Shown in pieces: positions 8,081 to 16,854 of a stretch of 64,000 nt of DNA (position 1 is the first letter of the stretch; every line of letters begins with the position of its first letter). Source of the DNA: Lachnospiraceae bacterium (GTDB lineage: Bacteria > Bacillota > Clostridia > Lachnospirales > Lachnospiraceae). The notes beneath the pieces are model-generated. The model was not told the DNA's origin and did no database searches. It worked only from the letters and a program-made list of their open reading frames with translations. The position numbers were made by a program, and so were the translations under genes. Location: contig FUZG01000002.1 of the NCBI GenBank assembly GCA_900168235.1, forward strand, positions 186,001-250,000, given 5' to 3'.

Positions 8081-9910
8081 TCACATCTTTATCATCGGAA
8101 TCCGAATAGTTACCTCGGTGCCGACGTCCGGTGTGCTCTCGTAGTGGAGTCCGTAAGACGCACCATAGAGGAGCTTCAGGCGCTGGTGGGTGTTGTAGAT
8201 ACCGATGCTGCTGCCTTTGCTTTTGGGGATGTACATCTTTTTGTCATCGAGAAGGTGACTGCATGTCACATCGTCCATACCGACACCGTCATCCGACACG
8301 AGGAAAACAATATCAGAATCCTCCTCCCAGGCGGTGATGACGATCGTTCCCGTCTTATCCTCTTTTTCAAAAATGCCATGAAGGATCGCGTTCTCGACAA
8401 TAGGCTGGAAAGTAAGCTTAGGAATCTCATAGTCCAGGAGCGTATCCGGAACATCCACGATAAACTCGATCCTGTCAGAAAACCGCATATTCTGGAGCTT
8501 AACGTATAAAGACACGTGTTCAAGCTCACGCTCGATAGAATCAATGGTCGTCTTCCGTGAAAGAGTGAGTTTGTAAAACTTAGAAAGAGCCCGTACAGCA
8601 TCACTCACCTGATCTGTCTGTCCCTCAAGTGCGAGCCAGTTTATCATGTCCAGAGTGTTGTAGAGAAAATGCGGGTTGATCTGCGCCTGCAGAGCGTTAA
8701 ACTCCGAAGTCTTCAGCTTTTCAGCAGCCTCCGTCTGCCTCTCGATAAGCTGATTTATCTGGTCCGCCATGTGGTTGTAAGTCGCCACAAAATCACCGAT
8801 CTCGTCATCGCCGTCCGAGTCCTTTATCTTGTGAACCTTGGTGTGGTGAGTACGTTCCATTTTGTGGACCACGCTTTCCAGACGGTCTGAGATAGAGCGG
8901 GAGATAAAGCCTGAAATGCAGAGCGCGATGACCAGAGCAAAAGCGTAGATACCGATGTACTGCACGATCATGATCTGAGCGCTTCGCATGAGCGGTGAAG
9001 CAGGAATGATAGAAACCAGCTTCCAGTCAGTACCCTCGATGGAATAATAGCTCGTAAAAAGATTCTTCCCGAGCACCTGTCTTTTCACGAAAGTATTCTC
9101 TTTTCCGATGAGCCGCTCAAGATTAGTGTGATTCAGGAAATAAGTTCCGGAGAGGTTTCGGTTGGAACTGGCAACGACCGATTCCCTCTCATTAACGATG
9201 TAGTTCACTGCAAGAGGCTGTTCCTCAGAGGGGAGAAGCGCCAGCGTCAGCGGGTCCGATGAAAAATAAATGACGATGTAGGCAGCGGTCGCCTGATCAG
9301 AATCCGTTCCTGCGTATTTGATCCTGCGGACATAGGACAGATCCGCATAGTCCTGTATTTCACGCCGCGATAGATAAAACGACGGGCAAAAAAGACTGTT
9401 GTCCGAAACCGCACTCATTATACCCGACCAGTAACTACCCCGAACCTGTGACATAGGCTGAAAATACGGGTGCTCGGCATCGTCCGAGTACAGGTCAGAG
9501 TAAGGCGTGTCGAGATAAATGCGGATATCCTTTATGAGAGTGCCGTCAATACTCGATTCCACGGAATTAAGAAACGTATCCGTAAGGCGGATAGGATTTT
9601 TTCCTGATGAAATGTGCGTAAAAGCCGGATGACGCACGATCTCCCGCATGTAAGAGTCATTTTCGATAAGACTTGCCACATTTTTTACAGTGCGGATATT
9701 CGTATTGATCGTATTTACTGTCTGCTCCGAAACCTTCCGCTCACTGTCGATGGTGACCGTGATGACCAGTTGATTTATCTTTCCATAAAGCAGCGCAGTG
9801 ACTGCGATAGTGGGGAGCAGGAGCAATAAAAGCGTTATCACATGGAGCTTCCGCGCTATCGGGATATCATACTGAAAGCGGTGCAGGAGCTTTTTCAGAT
9901 AATTGATCAT
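8081..9910 (-). CDS. YesM-type membrane sensor histidine kinase
   Basis: A 609-residue kinase: N-terminal transmembrane helix (about 25-50), a large extracellular sensing domain (about 50-310), a second helix (about 312-335), a HAMP linker, then a His_kinase domain with His414 in QINPHFLYNTLD and a HATPase domain (N box PIVENAILHGI, G1 SDDGVGMDD, G2 GSSIGIYNTHQRLKLLYG). It should phosphorylate the regulator at 9907-11463, with which it overlaps by 4 bases in the same transcript. Position next to a rhamnose-type transporter suggests it senses the same or a related sugar; the ligand is not visible. Confidence 0.93.
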   Translation of the reverse strand: MINYLKKLLHRFQYDIPIARKLHVITLLLLLLPTIAVTALLYGKINQLVITVTIDSERKVSEQTVNTINTNIRTVKNVASLIENDSYMREIVRHPAFTHISSGKNPIRLTDTFLNSVESSIDGTLIKDIRIYLDTPYSDLYSDDAEHPYFQPMSQVRGSYWSGIMSAVSDNSLFCPSFYLSRREIQDYADLSYVRRIKYAGTDSDQATAAYIVIYFSSDPLTLALLPSEEQPLAVNYIVNERESVVASSNRNLSGTYFLNHTNLERLIGKENTFVKRQVLGKNLFTSYYSIEGTDWKLVSIIPASPLMRSAQIMIVQYIGIYAFALVIALCISGFISRSISDRLESVVHKMERTHHTKVHKIKDSDGDDEIGDFVATYNHMADQINQLIERQTEAAEKLKTSEFNALQAQINPHFLYNTLDMINWLALEGQTDQVSDAVRALSKFYKLTLSRKTTIDSIERELEHVSLYVKLQNMRFSDRIEFIVDVPDTLLDYEIPKLTFQPIVENAILHGIFEKEDKTGTIVITAWEEDSDIVFLVSDDGVGMDDVTCSHLLDDKKMYIPKSKGSSIGIYNTHQRLKLLYGASYGLHYESTPDVGTEVTIRIPMIKM

Positions 9911-11463
9911 GTGGCAGCCTTCTCTCTGTATTCAGAAGGAGTCTGCCCGGTGTACTTCTTAAAAGATTTTCCAAAATAGTTTCCGTCAGAATAGCCGACC
10001 TTTGCTGAAATCTCAGAGATAGAAAGGTCTGTATCCGATAAAAATTCCTTCGCCTGCTCCATGCGGACTCTTGTAATGTACTGGTTCAGCGTGGATCCGG
10101 TCTCGTTTCTGAAAACAGTGCAGACATAGGTAGAAGTCAGGTGGACATATTCTCCGATCTCCTTCACCGAAAGATTTTCCCGAGCTATATTTTTATGGAT
10201 AAAATCACGTATCGAAAGGATGACAGGGCTTTCCGGCGTTTTAGTATCGATGATCTTTAGGAAAGCATCGGATTTAGAACGGAGAAGCTCGGCTAATTCC
10301 TTCAGGGTCGCGCACTTCTGGATGTTGTCAGTCACAGATTCATTCGGCGAAAAAAGTGTATCTGCGTGGAGCGAATTTTTTTTGCAGCAGTCCACTATGC
10401 AGAGAAATAACTGATAATAAATATCCTTGACCTGATTCGGAAGAAGCTTACGGCTGTTCTTATATGATGCAAAAATTTGCTCCTCGGTCTGACGTATCCT
10501 GCCGCCTTTTCCTGTGGAAAGAGCGTCTCGGTAAGCGGCAGCGGGATCCGGTATCACTGCGGGATCCGATGCGGAAGAAGGCTCATTAAAAAGGCAGGTG
10601 TTCCAGTCAGAGAAGAAGCTCGACTGCATGATGACAACTGCGTTGCTGTATGAACGGTGTGCATTTTCGATGCCTGAGACCACGGTTCCCACAGAAATGA
10701 AAAATGACGGCAGTTCTGCCATGCTGTCCTTCAGAGAATTGCTTATCTTTTTCAAAGCATTGTCAGAGAGCTTTATCACGCTGTAAATATGGAAAACAAG
10801 GTAAACATCGTGTTTTTCCACATGCAGTTCGGATAGATGCATGGATGAAAGCGCAGCATCAAAGAGCGCCAGCGCATGCTGACGGTCGGATTCAGGGATG
10901 TTTTCTGTGGGAACAGAAAATTTCACGATAAAGCACACGAAATACATGTCTTTTCTGAGATACGGGTCTGCGTCCTGCAGGAGCGTATCAGAAAAAGCTC
11001 CGGCGCGTCCCGGAGGGAAAGTCATCCACAGCGCAAGTCGTCCTGCCTGCGCCAGCATGTCTCTTTGAAAAGCCTGCTGGGAGTGATGGGAAGCCTTGCT
11101 GTTTTCAACGGCTTCAGAAATGGCGTCCTCAACCTCAGACACGCTCACAGGTTTTTCCACGTAGCTCACGGCTTTCAGGCGGATAGCGGCTTTCAGGTAT
11201 TCACGGTCAGAAAATCCGCTCATAAAAATGATATTTATGTCCGGCTGTACTTTCCTGAGTTCCCTTGCGAGCTCCAGTCCGTTGAGTCTGGGCATGCGGA
11301 TATCGCTCAGGATAATGTCCGGATTTTCCCTGCGGGCAATATCAAGAGCGTGCATCCCATCATCGGCTTCCAGTATCTCGGTAATCCCGAGGCGTGACCA
11401 GTCGATCGTCCGTTTCAGACCGTCCCGTGTCAGTTGTTCGTCATCAGCGATCAGTATCTTCAT
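9907..11463 (-). CDS. YesN-type response regulator, receiver plus AraC HTH
   Basis: A 518-residue regulator. Receiver at 1-120 with DDE at 7-9, phospho-acceptor Asp54 (LSDIRMPR), Ser82 and Lys104 (VEKPV). The AraC-type domain occupies about residues 410-515 (HLTSTYVCTVFRNETG and GYSDGNYFGKSFKKYTG helices). Translated just before its kinase (4-base overlap). It is divergent from the rhamnose-type ABC operon across a 214-bp gap, so the transporter operon is the obvious target, by inference. Start at ATG with GGGTGA upstream on the minus strand. Confidence 0.92.
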   Translation of the reverse strand: MKILIADDEQLTRDGLKRTIDWSRLGITEILEADDGMHALDIARRENPDIILSDIRMPRLNGLELARELRKVQPDINIIFMSGFSDREYLKAAIRLKAVSYVEKPVSVSEVEDAISEAVENSKASHHSQQAFQRDMLAQAGRLALWMTFPPGRAGAFSDTLLQDADPYLRKDMYFVCFIVKFSVPTENIPESDRQHALALFDAALSSMHLSELHVEKHDVYLVFHIYSVIKLSDNALKKISNSLKDSMAELPSFFISVGTVVSGIENAHRSYSNAVVIMQSSFFSDWNTCLFNEPSSASDPAVIPDPAAAYRDALSTGKGGRIRQTEEQIFASYKNSRKLLPNQVKDIYYQLFLCIVDCCKKNSLHADTLFSPNESVTDNIQKCATLKELAELLRSKSDAFLKIIDTKTPESPVILSIRDFIHKNIARENLSVKEIGEYVHLTSTYVCTVFRNETGSTLNQYITRVRMEQAKEFLSDTDLSISEISAKVGYSDGNYFGKSFKKYTGQTPSEYREKAAT

Positions 11464-11471
11464 ATAATTTC

Positions 11472-11530
11472 ACCCATAATTACTTAAAAAATACCTTCTT
11501 TTCGTATACTATCATAAAATTTTACCCATA
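11472..11530. repeat. ACCCATA direct repeats, candidate regulator sites
   Basis: ACCCATA occurs at 11472-11478 (in TTTCACCCATA) and 11524-11530 (in TTTTACCCATA), 52 bases apart or about five helical turns. The second copy touches the -35 box of the minus-strand promoter. Such spacing suits a dimeric AraC-type regulator, but this is a guess from position. Confidence 0.35.
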
Positions 11531-11534
11531 TCAA
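11506..11534 (-). promoter_or_regulatory. Predicted promoter of the regulator/kinase operon
   Basis: On the minus strand TTGATA (11529-11534) and TAGTAT (11506-11511) are separated by 17 bases, close to the vegetative consensus. The start codon is about 40 bases downstream. Confidence 0.6.
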
Positions 11535-11606
11535 AAAATAGTACGGTTTTAAAGTTGTGTAATATGCTTAATAATAGGAGCGTAGACAGGTGAAAGGTTG
11601 GGAATG

Positions 11607-11626
11607 TGAATAATCGCATTTATTCA
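11607..11626 (+). promoter_or_regulatory. Inverted repeat in the leader of the rhamnose-type ABC operon
   Basis: TGAATAA and TTATTCA flank a 6-base spacer, a perfect 7-bp dyad about 50 bases before the ATPase start. Could be an operator or a small mRNA hairpin. Confidence 0.4.
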
Positions 11627-11677
11627 TGAACATCCGTGGAGTTTACACCAGTCGAGATCATGGGAAGGAGAAAAAAG

Positions 11678-13198
11678 ATGTCAGATTCGGAATACATTCT
11701 TGAACTCAAGGATATTACGAAGATCTTTCCTGGCGTAAAGGCACTGAATCGCGTACAGTTCCAACTGAAGCGCGGCGAGATCCATGCGCTGATGGGAGAA
11801 AATGGTGCCGGTAAATCCACTTTCATAAAGGTTATCACCGGTGTGCATGCAGCAGAAGAAGGTCACATGTTCCTTGAAGGTGAAGAAGTTCATTTTAAGG
11901 GACCCCGCGATGCTTCAAAAGCCGGAATCGCAGCTGTTTATCAGCATCCGACCACATATCCAACACTGTCGGTTGCTGAAAATATCTTCATGGGTCACGA
12001 GATCATAAAGAACGGAATGATTCAGTGGAAGGAAATGAACCGTCAGGCGGATGAGCTTTTGAGCCAGCTTCATGCAAACTTTAAGTCAACTGATGAAATG
12101 GGTGCCCTTTCCGTGGCACAGCAGCAGATGACTGAGATCGCAAAAGCACTTTCCACAAATGCAAAAATAGTCATCCTCGATGAGCCTACTGCATCCCTCA
12201 CGGCAAACGAATCCGAGGAGCTTTACCGAATCGTAGAAAAACTCCGTGATGACGGTGTTTCGGTAATCTTCATATCACACAGATTTGAAGATATGTACAG
12301 ACTGGCAAGCCGGGTTACGGTATTCCGGGATTCCCAGTACATCGGAACCTATGACGTTGACAAGATCACAAATGCAGATCTTATCAAGGCGATGGTAGGT
12401 CGTGAGATCACAGACATGTTCCCGAAACCCGACGTAAAGATCGGTGAAGAGATATTCAAGATCGAAGGACTGAGCCGGACAGGATTTTTCAAAAACGTAT
12501 CACTCAGCGTTCATGCAGGCGAGATCGTAGGTATGACAGGACTCGTAGGAGCAGGCCGTACAGAAGTAATGGAAGCTGTCTGCGGAATCACGAGACCAGA
12601 TGCAGGAAAAGTATTCCTGAACGGAAAACAGCTTAAGATAAAAAAACCTTCGGATGCCATGAAGGAAGGAATAATCCTTCTTCCGGAGAACCGTTCCACA
12701 CAGGGACTCATCCTCACATGGGGACTTGGAAGAAATGTTACTCTTCCTATCCAGAAAAAACTGGCGAAGAATGGTTTTAACGATAATAAGCGAGAAAATG
12801 AACTGGCAAAAAATCTGCTTGAAGAAGTAGATACAAAAGCCGTTTCGATATTTGACCCCGCAAGTTCCCTCTCCGGAGGAAATCAGCAGAAAGTAGTAGT
12901 AGCAAAGGCTCTTGCCCAGGACAACATGAAGGTGATAATCCTTGATGAGCCGACAAAGGGCGTTGACGTAGGAGCGAAAGCCGAGATCTACGCCATCATG
13001 GGAGAGCTTGCAAAGAAGGGCTACGCCATAATAATGATCTCCTCGGAAATGCCGGAGATCCTCGGCATGGCGGATACGATCTACGTTATGTGCAACGGAC
13101 GCATTACAGGCTGTCTCAATCGTGAAGAAGCATCACAGGAGCATATCCTTTCTCTTTCAATGGAGCATGGTGATGAGAAAAAGGAGGCGGCACAGTAA
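11678..13198 (+). CDS. rhaT: Rhamnose-type sugar ABC transporter ATP-binding protein
   Basis: A 506-residue tandem ATPase of the CUT2 family. First domain: Walker A GENGAGKST near residues 39-47, signature region LSVAQQQMTEIAKAL, Walker B IVILDEPTASLT. Second domain: degenerate Walker A GLVGAGRTE, LSGGNQQKVVVAKAL, IILDEPTKGVD. It energises the two permeases that follow. ATG 11678 is chosen because GGAAGGAG precedes it and the product aligns with homologues; an ATG 42 bases upstream has no such site. The rhamnose assignment rests on the binding protein and mutarotase-like gene in the same operon, since RbsA/LsrA/RhaT-type ATPases are hard to separate by sequence. Confidence 0.88.
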   Translation: MSDSEYILELKDITKIFPGVKALNRVQFQLKRGEIHALMGENGAGKSTFIKVITGVHAAEEGHMFLEGEEVHFKGPRDASKAGIAAVYQHPTTYPTLSVAENIFMGHEIIKNGMIQWKEMNRQADELLSQLHANFKSTDEMGALSVAQQQMTEIAKALSTNAKIVILDEPTASLTANESEELYRIVEKLRDDGVSVIFISHRFEDMYRLASRVTVFRDSQYIGTYDVDKITNADLIKAMVGREITDMFPKPDVKIGEEIFKIEGLSRTGFFKNVSLSVHAGEIVGMTGLVGAGRTEVMEAVCGITRPDAGKVFLNGKQLKIKKPSDAMKEGIILLPENRSTQGLILTWGLGRNVTLPIQKKLAKNGFNDNKRENELAKNLLEEVDTKAVSIFDPASSLSGGNQQKVVVAKALAQDNMKVIILDEPTKGVDVGAKAEIYAIMGELAKKGYAIIMISSEMPEILGMADTIYVMCNGRITGCLNREEASQEHILSLSMEHGDEKKEAAQ

Positions 13199-14178
13199 TG
13201 GAGCAGAAATCGATCATAAAAAAGATAACAGGTTCCAGAGAAGCGCTGCTTTTCAGCATCCTGATAGTTCTGGGAATCGTTGTGACGATCCTGAACCCTA
13301 CATTTTTCTCGGGAACAAACATAGCACAGATTTTTAGAAATAATGCGATCATCATGATAATGGCAGTCGGAATGTTCTGCGTAATGCTGACAGCCGGAAT
13401 CGATATTTCGATAACATCCACGCTGGCGTTCTCCGGAATGTCCATCGGTATGCTTCAGAAGCATGATATCGTACACAGCACGCTTCTCATGTTTCTCATA
13501 GCCATCGGTATCGGATGCGTGGCAGGAGCCCTGAACGGAATCATCATTTCAAAGGGTAAGGTTGCTCCCATCATCTGCACCATGGGCTTCATGTATATCT
13601 GGAGAGGAATGGCGTACGTTGTGGGAAACAGCTCCTGGGCATCAGGTGAGGATGTTTCAAGCTTTGCAAAGTTCGGAAAAGACGGTACAGCAGGACCGTA
13701 CATAATTTTGATCGTTGTGTATGGACTGTTTTTTGTACTGATGAAGTGGACAAAGTTCGGACGAAAGATCTACGCGGTTGGTTCAAATGCCGAGGCTGCA
13801 AGGGTTTCAGGTATCAATGTAGATAATGTGCTGATATCCGCATACACCATCATGGGTCTCATGGCAGGACTTGCAGGAGCGCTTTCAGTTTCTATCTACG
13901 CATCAGCACAGCCGAATATGCAGTACGGAAAAGAAATGGATGTCATCGCAGCCTGCGTTATCGGCGGTGTATCCATGAGCGGAGGCCGCGGAACTATAGT
14001 CGGTACATTCCTTGGATCACTGATCCTTGCGATCATTGCAAAAGCTCTCCCGCTGGTAAATGTGCCTTCCATCGCACAGAACACAGTCAAGGGTGTGATC
14101 ATACTGGTCGTAGTAATCGTAAATGTAATAAGCCAGAGAATGATCGATAAGCAGAACCTTGAGAGGAGGGAAATGTAA
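13198..14178 (+). CDS. rhaP: Rhamnose-type ABC transporter permease 1
   Basis: A 326-residue membrane protein of the BPD_transp_2 family with about 8-10 hydrophobic segments. Signature stretches are FCVMLTAGIDISITSTLAFSG near residue 65 and EMDVIAACVIGGVSMSGGRGT near residue 245. Start and stop codons interlock by one base with both neighbours (TAATG), so ATPase and the two permeases are a coupled unit. It pairs with the next gene to form a heterodimeric channel, as in RhaP/RhaQ and LsrC/LsrD systems. Confidence 0.88.
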   Translation: MEQKSIIKKITGSREALLFSILIVLGIVVTILNPTFFSGTNIAQIFRNNAIIMIMAVGMFCVMLTAGIDISITSTLAFSGMSIGMLQKHDIVHSTLLMFLIAIGIGCVAGALNGIIISKGKVAPIICTMGFMYIWRGMAYVVGNSSWASGEDVSSFAKFGKDGTAGPYIILIVVYGLFFVLMKWTKFGRKIYAVGSNAEAARVSGINVDNVLISAYTIMGLMAGLAGALSVSIYASAQPNMQYGKEMDVIAACVIGGVSMSGGRGTIVGTFLGSLILAIIAKALPLVNVPSIAQNTVKGVIILVVVIVNVISQRMIDKQNLERREM

Positions 14179-15188
14179 TGGCAGGAAAATCCGGACGTTC
14201 CATAAAAGCGGAACAGGATGTGAGTATCAAAAAGCTGATCCTGAGCTGGGAAGGCGTACTTTTCATCCTCATAATATTACTGAATATTTTTAATGCATCT
14301 ATTTCACCAAGCTATACGGTGACAAATATACTACGTGAGATGCCGAAGTATCTGGCTGAGATACTTATGATGTTCCCCATGGCATATATCCTGGTCCTCG
14401 GTGACATCGATATCTCCGTAGGTTCCATCGTTTGTCTCTGCGCCACAATGACATGCTTTATAAGCAACGCAGGCGCACCGGCTATCGTGACCTACATCGG
14501 ATGCCTCGTGGTGGGACTTATCTGTGGAATGGTAAACGGAGCAGTAGCAACAAAGTTTCCTGAACTTCCCAGTATGATCATCACCCTTGGAACACAGATA
14601 ATCTACAGAGGAATCGCAGAGATCTCCCTTGGAAGCGGCGGTTCGGTATCATTTAACGATACAAAAAAGATCATGCCTCTTTCCAAAAAGGTCGGTCCGG
14701 TCCCGGTGGTACTGTTCGTAGTGATCATCGCGGCAGTGATATTTACGGTGATACTCGCAAAGAGCACTTTCGGACGCGAGCTTTACGCTATCGGTTCCAA
14801 TAAGCTCTCAGCATACTATGCGGGAGTTGAGGTTCAGAAGAGCAGATTTATCGCATACAGCGTGCTTGGTCTCATGGCAGGAGCCTGCGGACTGTTCCTC
14901 ACAGCCTACATGTACGGCGCAAATACAACCACAGGTCAGGGCTTTGAGATGGAAGTCATCGCCATGTGCGTATTTGGCGGAATCGCGACAACAGGCGGTA
15001 AGGGAAATCTCATCGGAGCCATCATTGCAGGAGCGATCATCGTACTGCTCCGCATAGCGCTCGGACAGATAAACCTTAATTCACAGCTTATCCTCGTTAT
15101 CATCGGTGCGATGCTCATTATCGCAGTACTGATCCCGGGAATACAGGCAGGGCTCAATGCCAGGAAAAAGCTGAAACAGGCACAGTAA
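14178..15188 (+). CDS. rhaQ: Rhamnose-type ABC transporter permease 2
   Basis: A 336-residue membrane protein, same family as the preceding gene. Typical motifs: YILVLGDIDISVGSIVCL (about residue 75) and FEMEVIAMCVFGGIATTGGKGN (split here at about 255-275). The N terminus has a short cytoplasmic Lys-rich segment before the first helix. TAATG overlap with the first permease gene. Two different permeases in one operon distinguish this system from the single-permease mms transporter at 6043. Confidence 0.88.
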   Translation: MAGKSGRSIKAEQDVSIKKLILSWEGVLFILIILLNIFNASISPSYTVTNILREMPKYLAEILMMFPMAYILVLGDIDISVGSIVCLCATMTCFISNAGAPAIVTYIGCLVVGLICGMVNGAVATKFPELPSMIITLGTQIIYRGIAEISLGSGGSVSFNDTKKIMPLSKKVGPVPVVLFVVIIAAVIFTVILAKSTFGRELYAIGSNKLSAYYAGVEVQKSRFIAYSVLGLMAGACGLFLTAYMYGANTTTGQGFEMEVIAMCVFGGIATTGGKGNLIGAIIAGAIIVLLRIALGQINLNSQLILVIIGAMLIIAVLIPGIQAGLNARKKLKQAQ

Positions 15189-15269
15189 CTTTTAGGATTT
15201 CCAAACGGTACTTACACATTGAAGTGTTTGTATAGAGATTATTCTCAAAATCAAAAGGAGGAAAAGTTT

Positions 15270-16436
15270 ATGAAAAGAAAAGCTTTAAGTGTACTGCTCA
15301 CAGCGGCTATGACAGCAGCACTCCTGGCCGGCTGCGGCGGTGGTTCAGGTGCAGCAGCTTCATCCGCACCGGCTGCATCAGAGGCAGCACCCGCAAGTGA
15401 GGCAGCGCCCGCAAGCGAGGCAGCTCCTGCGGCAGATGCAGCAAGTGAAGCAGGCGCCGAGGCAGCAAAGGAAGCTACAGGGGGAGCAGATGCATCCGGA
15501 AAGACTTTTGCTATCGTAGTAAAGTCAGCAGGTAATGCATACAACACAAAGGAAGAAGAGGGATTTAAGGAAGTCATCGAAGCAGCAGGCGGCACAGTTG
15601 TTATCAAAGAGCCCGAAGCAGCTACAGTTGACGCACAGATTACAGCTATCCAGTCCCTTATCTCACAGGGGGTTGATTCCATTTCAGTAGCAGCAAACGA
15701 TGAGAACGCTCTTCAGGCTACACTTGAAGAGGCAATGGCAGCAGGAATCAAGGTAAACGGCTTTGACTCCAAGACAAATGCTGATTCCCGTCTCACATTC
15801 GTAAATCAGGCCGGTACAAAGGAAGTTGGACAGACACTTCTCGACGCTGTATTAGATCTGACAGGCGGAGAAGGTCAGTACGCTATCCTTTCTGCTACAT
15901 CACAGGCTACAAACCAGAACTCCTGGATCGACGCTATGAAGTCTATCGCAGAGAGCGATGAGAAGTATTCAAAGCTCGAGCTCGTAGAAGTTGCATACGG
16001 TGATGATGAGCCTCAGAAGTCTACAGACCAGACTCAGGCGCTTCTTTCCAAGTATCCTGACCTCAAGGTTATCTGTGCACCTACAACTGTTGGTGTATCC
16101 GCAGCAGCTAAGGTTCTTCAGGATCAGGGATCTTCTGTAAAGCTTACAGGTCTCGGACTTCCGTCTGAGATGGCTGAGTACATCGGCGCTGACGATGCAC
16201 ACTCCTGCCCGTACATGTTCCTCTGGAACCCGATCGACCTCGGAAGACTTGCAGCTTACTCTGCTATCGCACTTGTAAACGGCGATATCACAGGTGCTGT
16301 TGGTGATACTTTCACAGCAGGCGACATGGGCGAGTACACACTCACAGATGCAGGCGACAACGGCTCCGAGATCATCCTTGGACCTCCTTTCAAGTTCGAT
16401 CCTGAGAACATCGGCGAGTGGAAAGACGTATATTGA
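15270..16436 (+). CDS. rhaS: RhaS-like rhamnose-binding lipoprotein
   Basis: A 388-residue lipoprotein: signal peptide with lipobox LAGC, a long Ala/Ser/Glu/Pro linker, then a type I periplasmic-binding fold. Segments such as VKSAGNAYNTKEEEGFKE, CAPTTVGVSAAAKVLQD, LTGLGLPSEMAEYI and LWNPIDLGRLA are characteristic of the rhamnose-binding RhaS group rather than RbsB or LsrB. The ATG at 15270 has AAAGGAGGA at ideal spacing. It is the last transporter gene, 81 bases after the permease, and is followed by a terminator. The substrate is inferred from family resemblance and from the mutarotase-like gene downstream. Confidence 0.85.
   Translation: MKRKALSVLLTAAMTAALLAGCGGGSGAAASSAPAASEAAPASEAAPASEAAPAADAASEAGAEAAKEATGGADASGKTFAIVVKSAGNAYNTKEEEGFKEVIEAAGGTVVIKEPEAATVDAQITAIQSLISQGVDSISVAANDENALQATLEEAMAAGIKVNGFDSKTNADSRLTFVNQAGTKEVGQTLLDAVLDLTGGEGQYAILSATSQATNQNSWIDAMKSIAESDEKYSKLELVEVAYGDDEPQKSTDQTQALLSKYPDLKVICAPTTVGVSAAAKVLQDQGSSVKLTGLGLPSEMAEYIGADDAHSCPYMFLWNPIDLGRLAAYSAIALVNGDITGAVGDTFTAGDMGEYTLTDAGDNGSEIILGPPFKFDPENIGEWKDVY
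15387..15440 (+). repeat. 18-bp units coding an APASEA-like linker in the second binding protein
   Basis: Units at 15387-15404 and 15405-15422 encode APASEA and a third (15423-15440) encodes APAADA. The codons differ from those of the similar linker at 3174-3263, so the shared peptide is not a recent DNA copy. Confidence 0.8.
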
Positions 16437-16465
16437 TCATTTAGGGTTAAAAACCTAATCATAGG

Positions 16466-16492
16466 GGGACGGGCGGTCTGCTCGTCCCTTTT
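16466..16492 (+). terminator. Intrinsic terminator after rhaS
   Basis: GGGACGGGC pairs with GCTCGTCCC (9 bp, one G-U) around a 5-base loop, followed by TTTT. Confidence 0.88.
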
Positions 16493-16511
16493 AACCGTAT
16501 GGAGGGGCTGA

Positions 16512-16838
16512 ATGGAAAATGAAATGGAAATGAATATCGTTGAAGAAACCGTAGTTGTGGAAGAAAATAACGAACAAGCGGAAATTCCGGTGCAGGAAAC
16601 AGTTGAAGTAAAGGAAGAAAAGGCAGAAAAGCCCGCGCCTGCCAAGAAAAAAAGAGGGGGCAGAGGGAAGTCCAAGAAGAGTACTGATTCCAAGGCTTCC
16701 TCAAAGAGCAGAAAAACAGGTGTAAAGTCCCGTGTTGTCAGCAGCACAAATAAACAGGTCATCGCTGCGGTTGAAAAGAGCAAAGGTGTAAATACACACT
16801 TTGGCTTAAACGATGAACTGCCGACATTCCTGCTCTAA
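16512..16838 (+). CDS. Small charge-segregated protein of unknown function
   Basis: A 108-residue protein with GGAGGGG before the ATG. Residues 1-42 are strongly acidic (Glu/Val-rich), 43-75 are strongly basic with KKKRGGRGKSKK, and the last 30 residues are mixed. No membrane segment or known domain is visible; it is probably largely disordered. The basic middle could bind nucleic acid or polyanions. It sits 17 bases before the mutarotase-like gene and just after the rhaS terminator, so it may be transcribed by read-through. Function unknown. Confidence 0.65.
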   Translation: MENEMEMNIVEETVVVEENNEQAEIPVQETVEVKEEKAEKPAPAKKKRGGRGKSKKSTDSKASSKSRKTGVKSRVVSSTNKQVIAAVEKSKGVNTHFGLNDELPTFLL

Positions 16839-16854
16839 GATAGAGGACAAAAAA

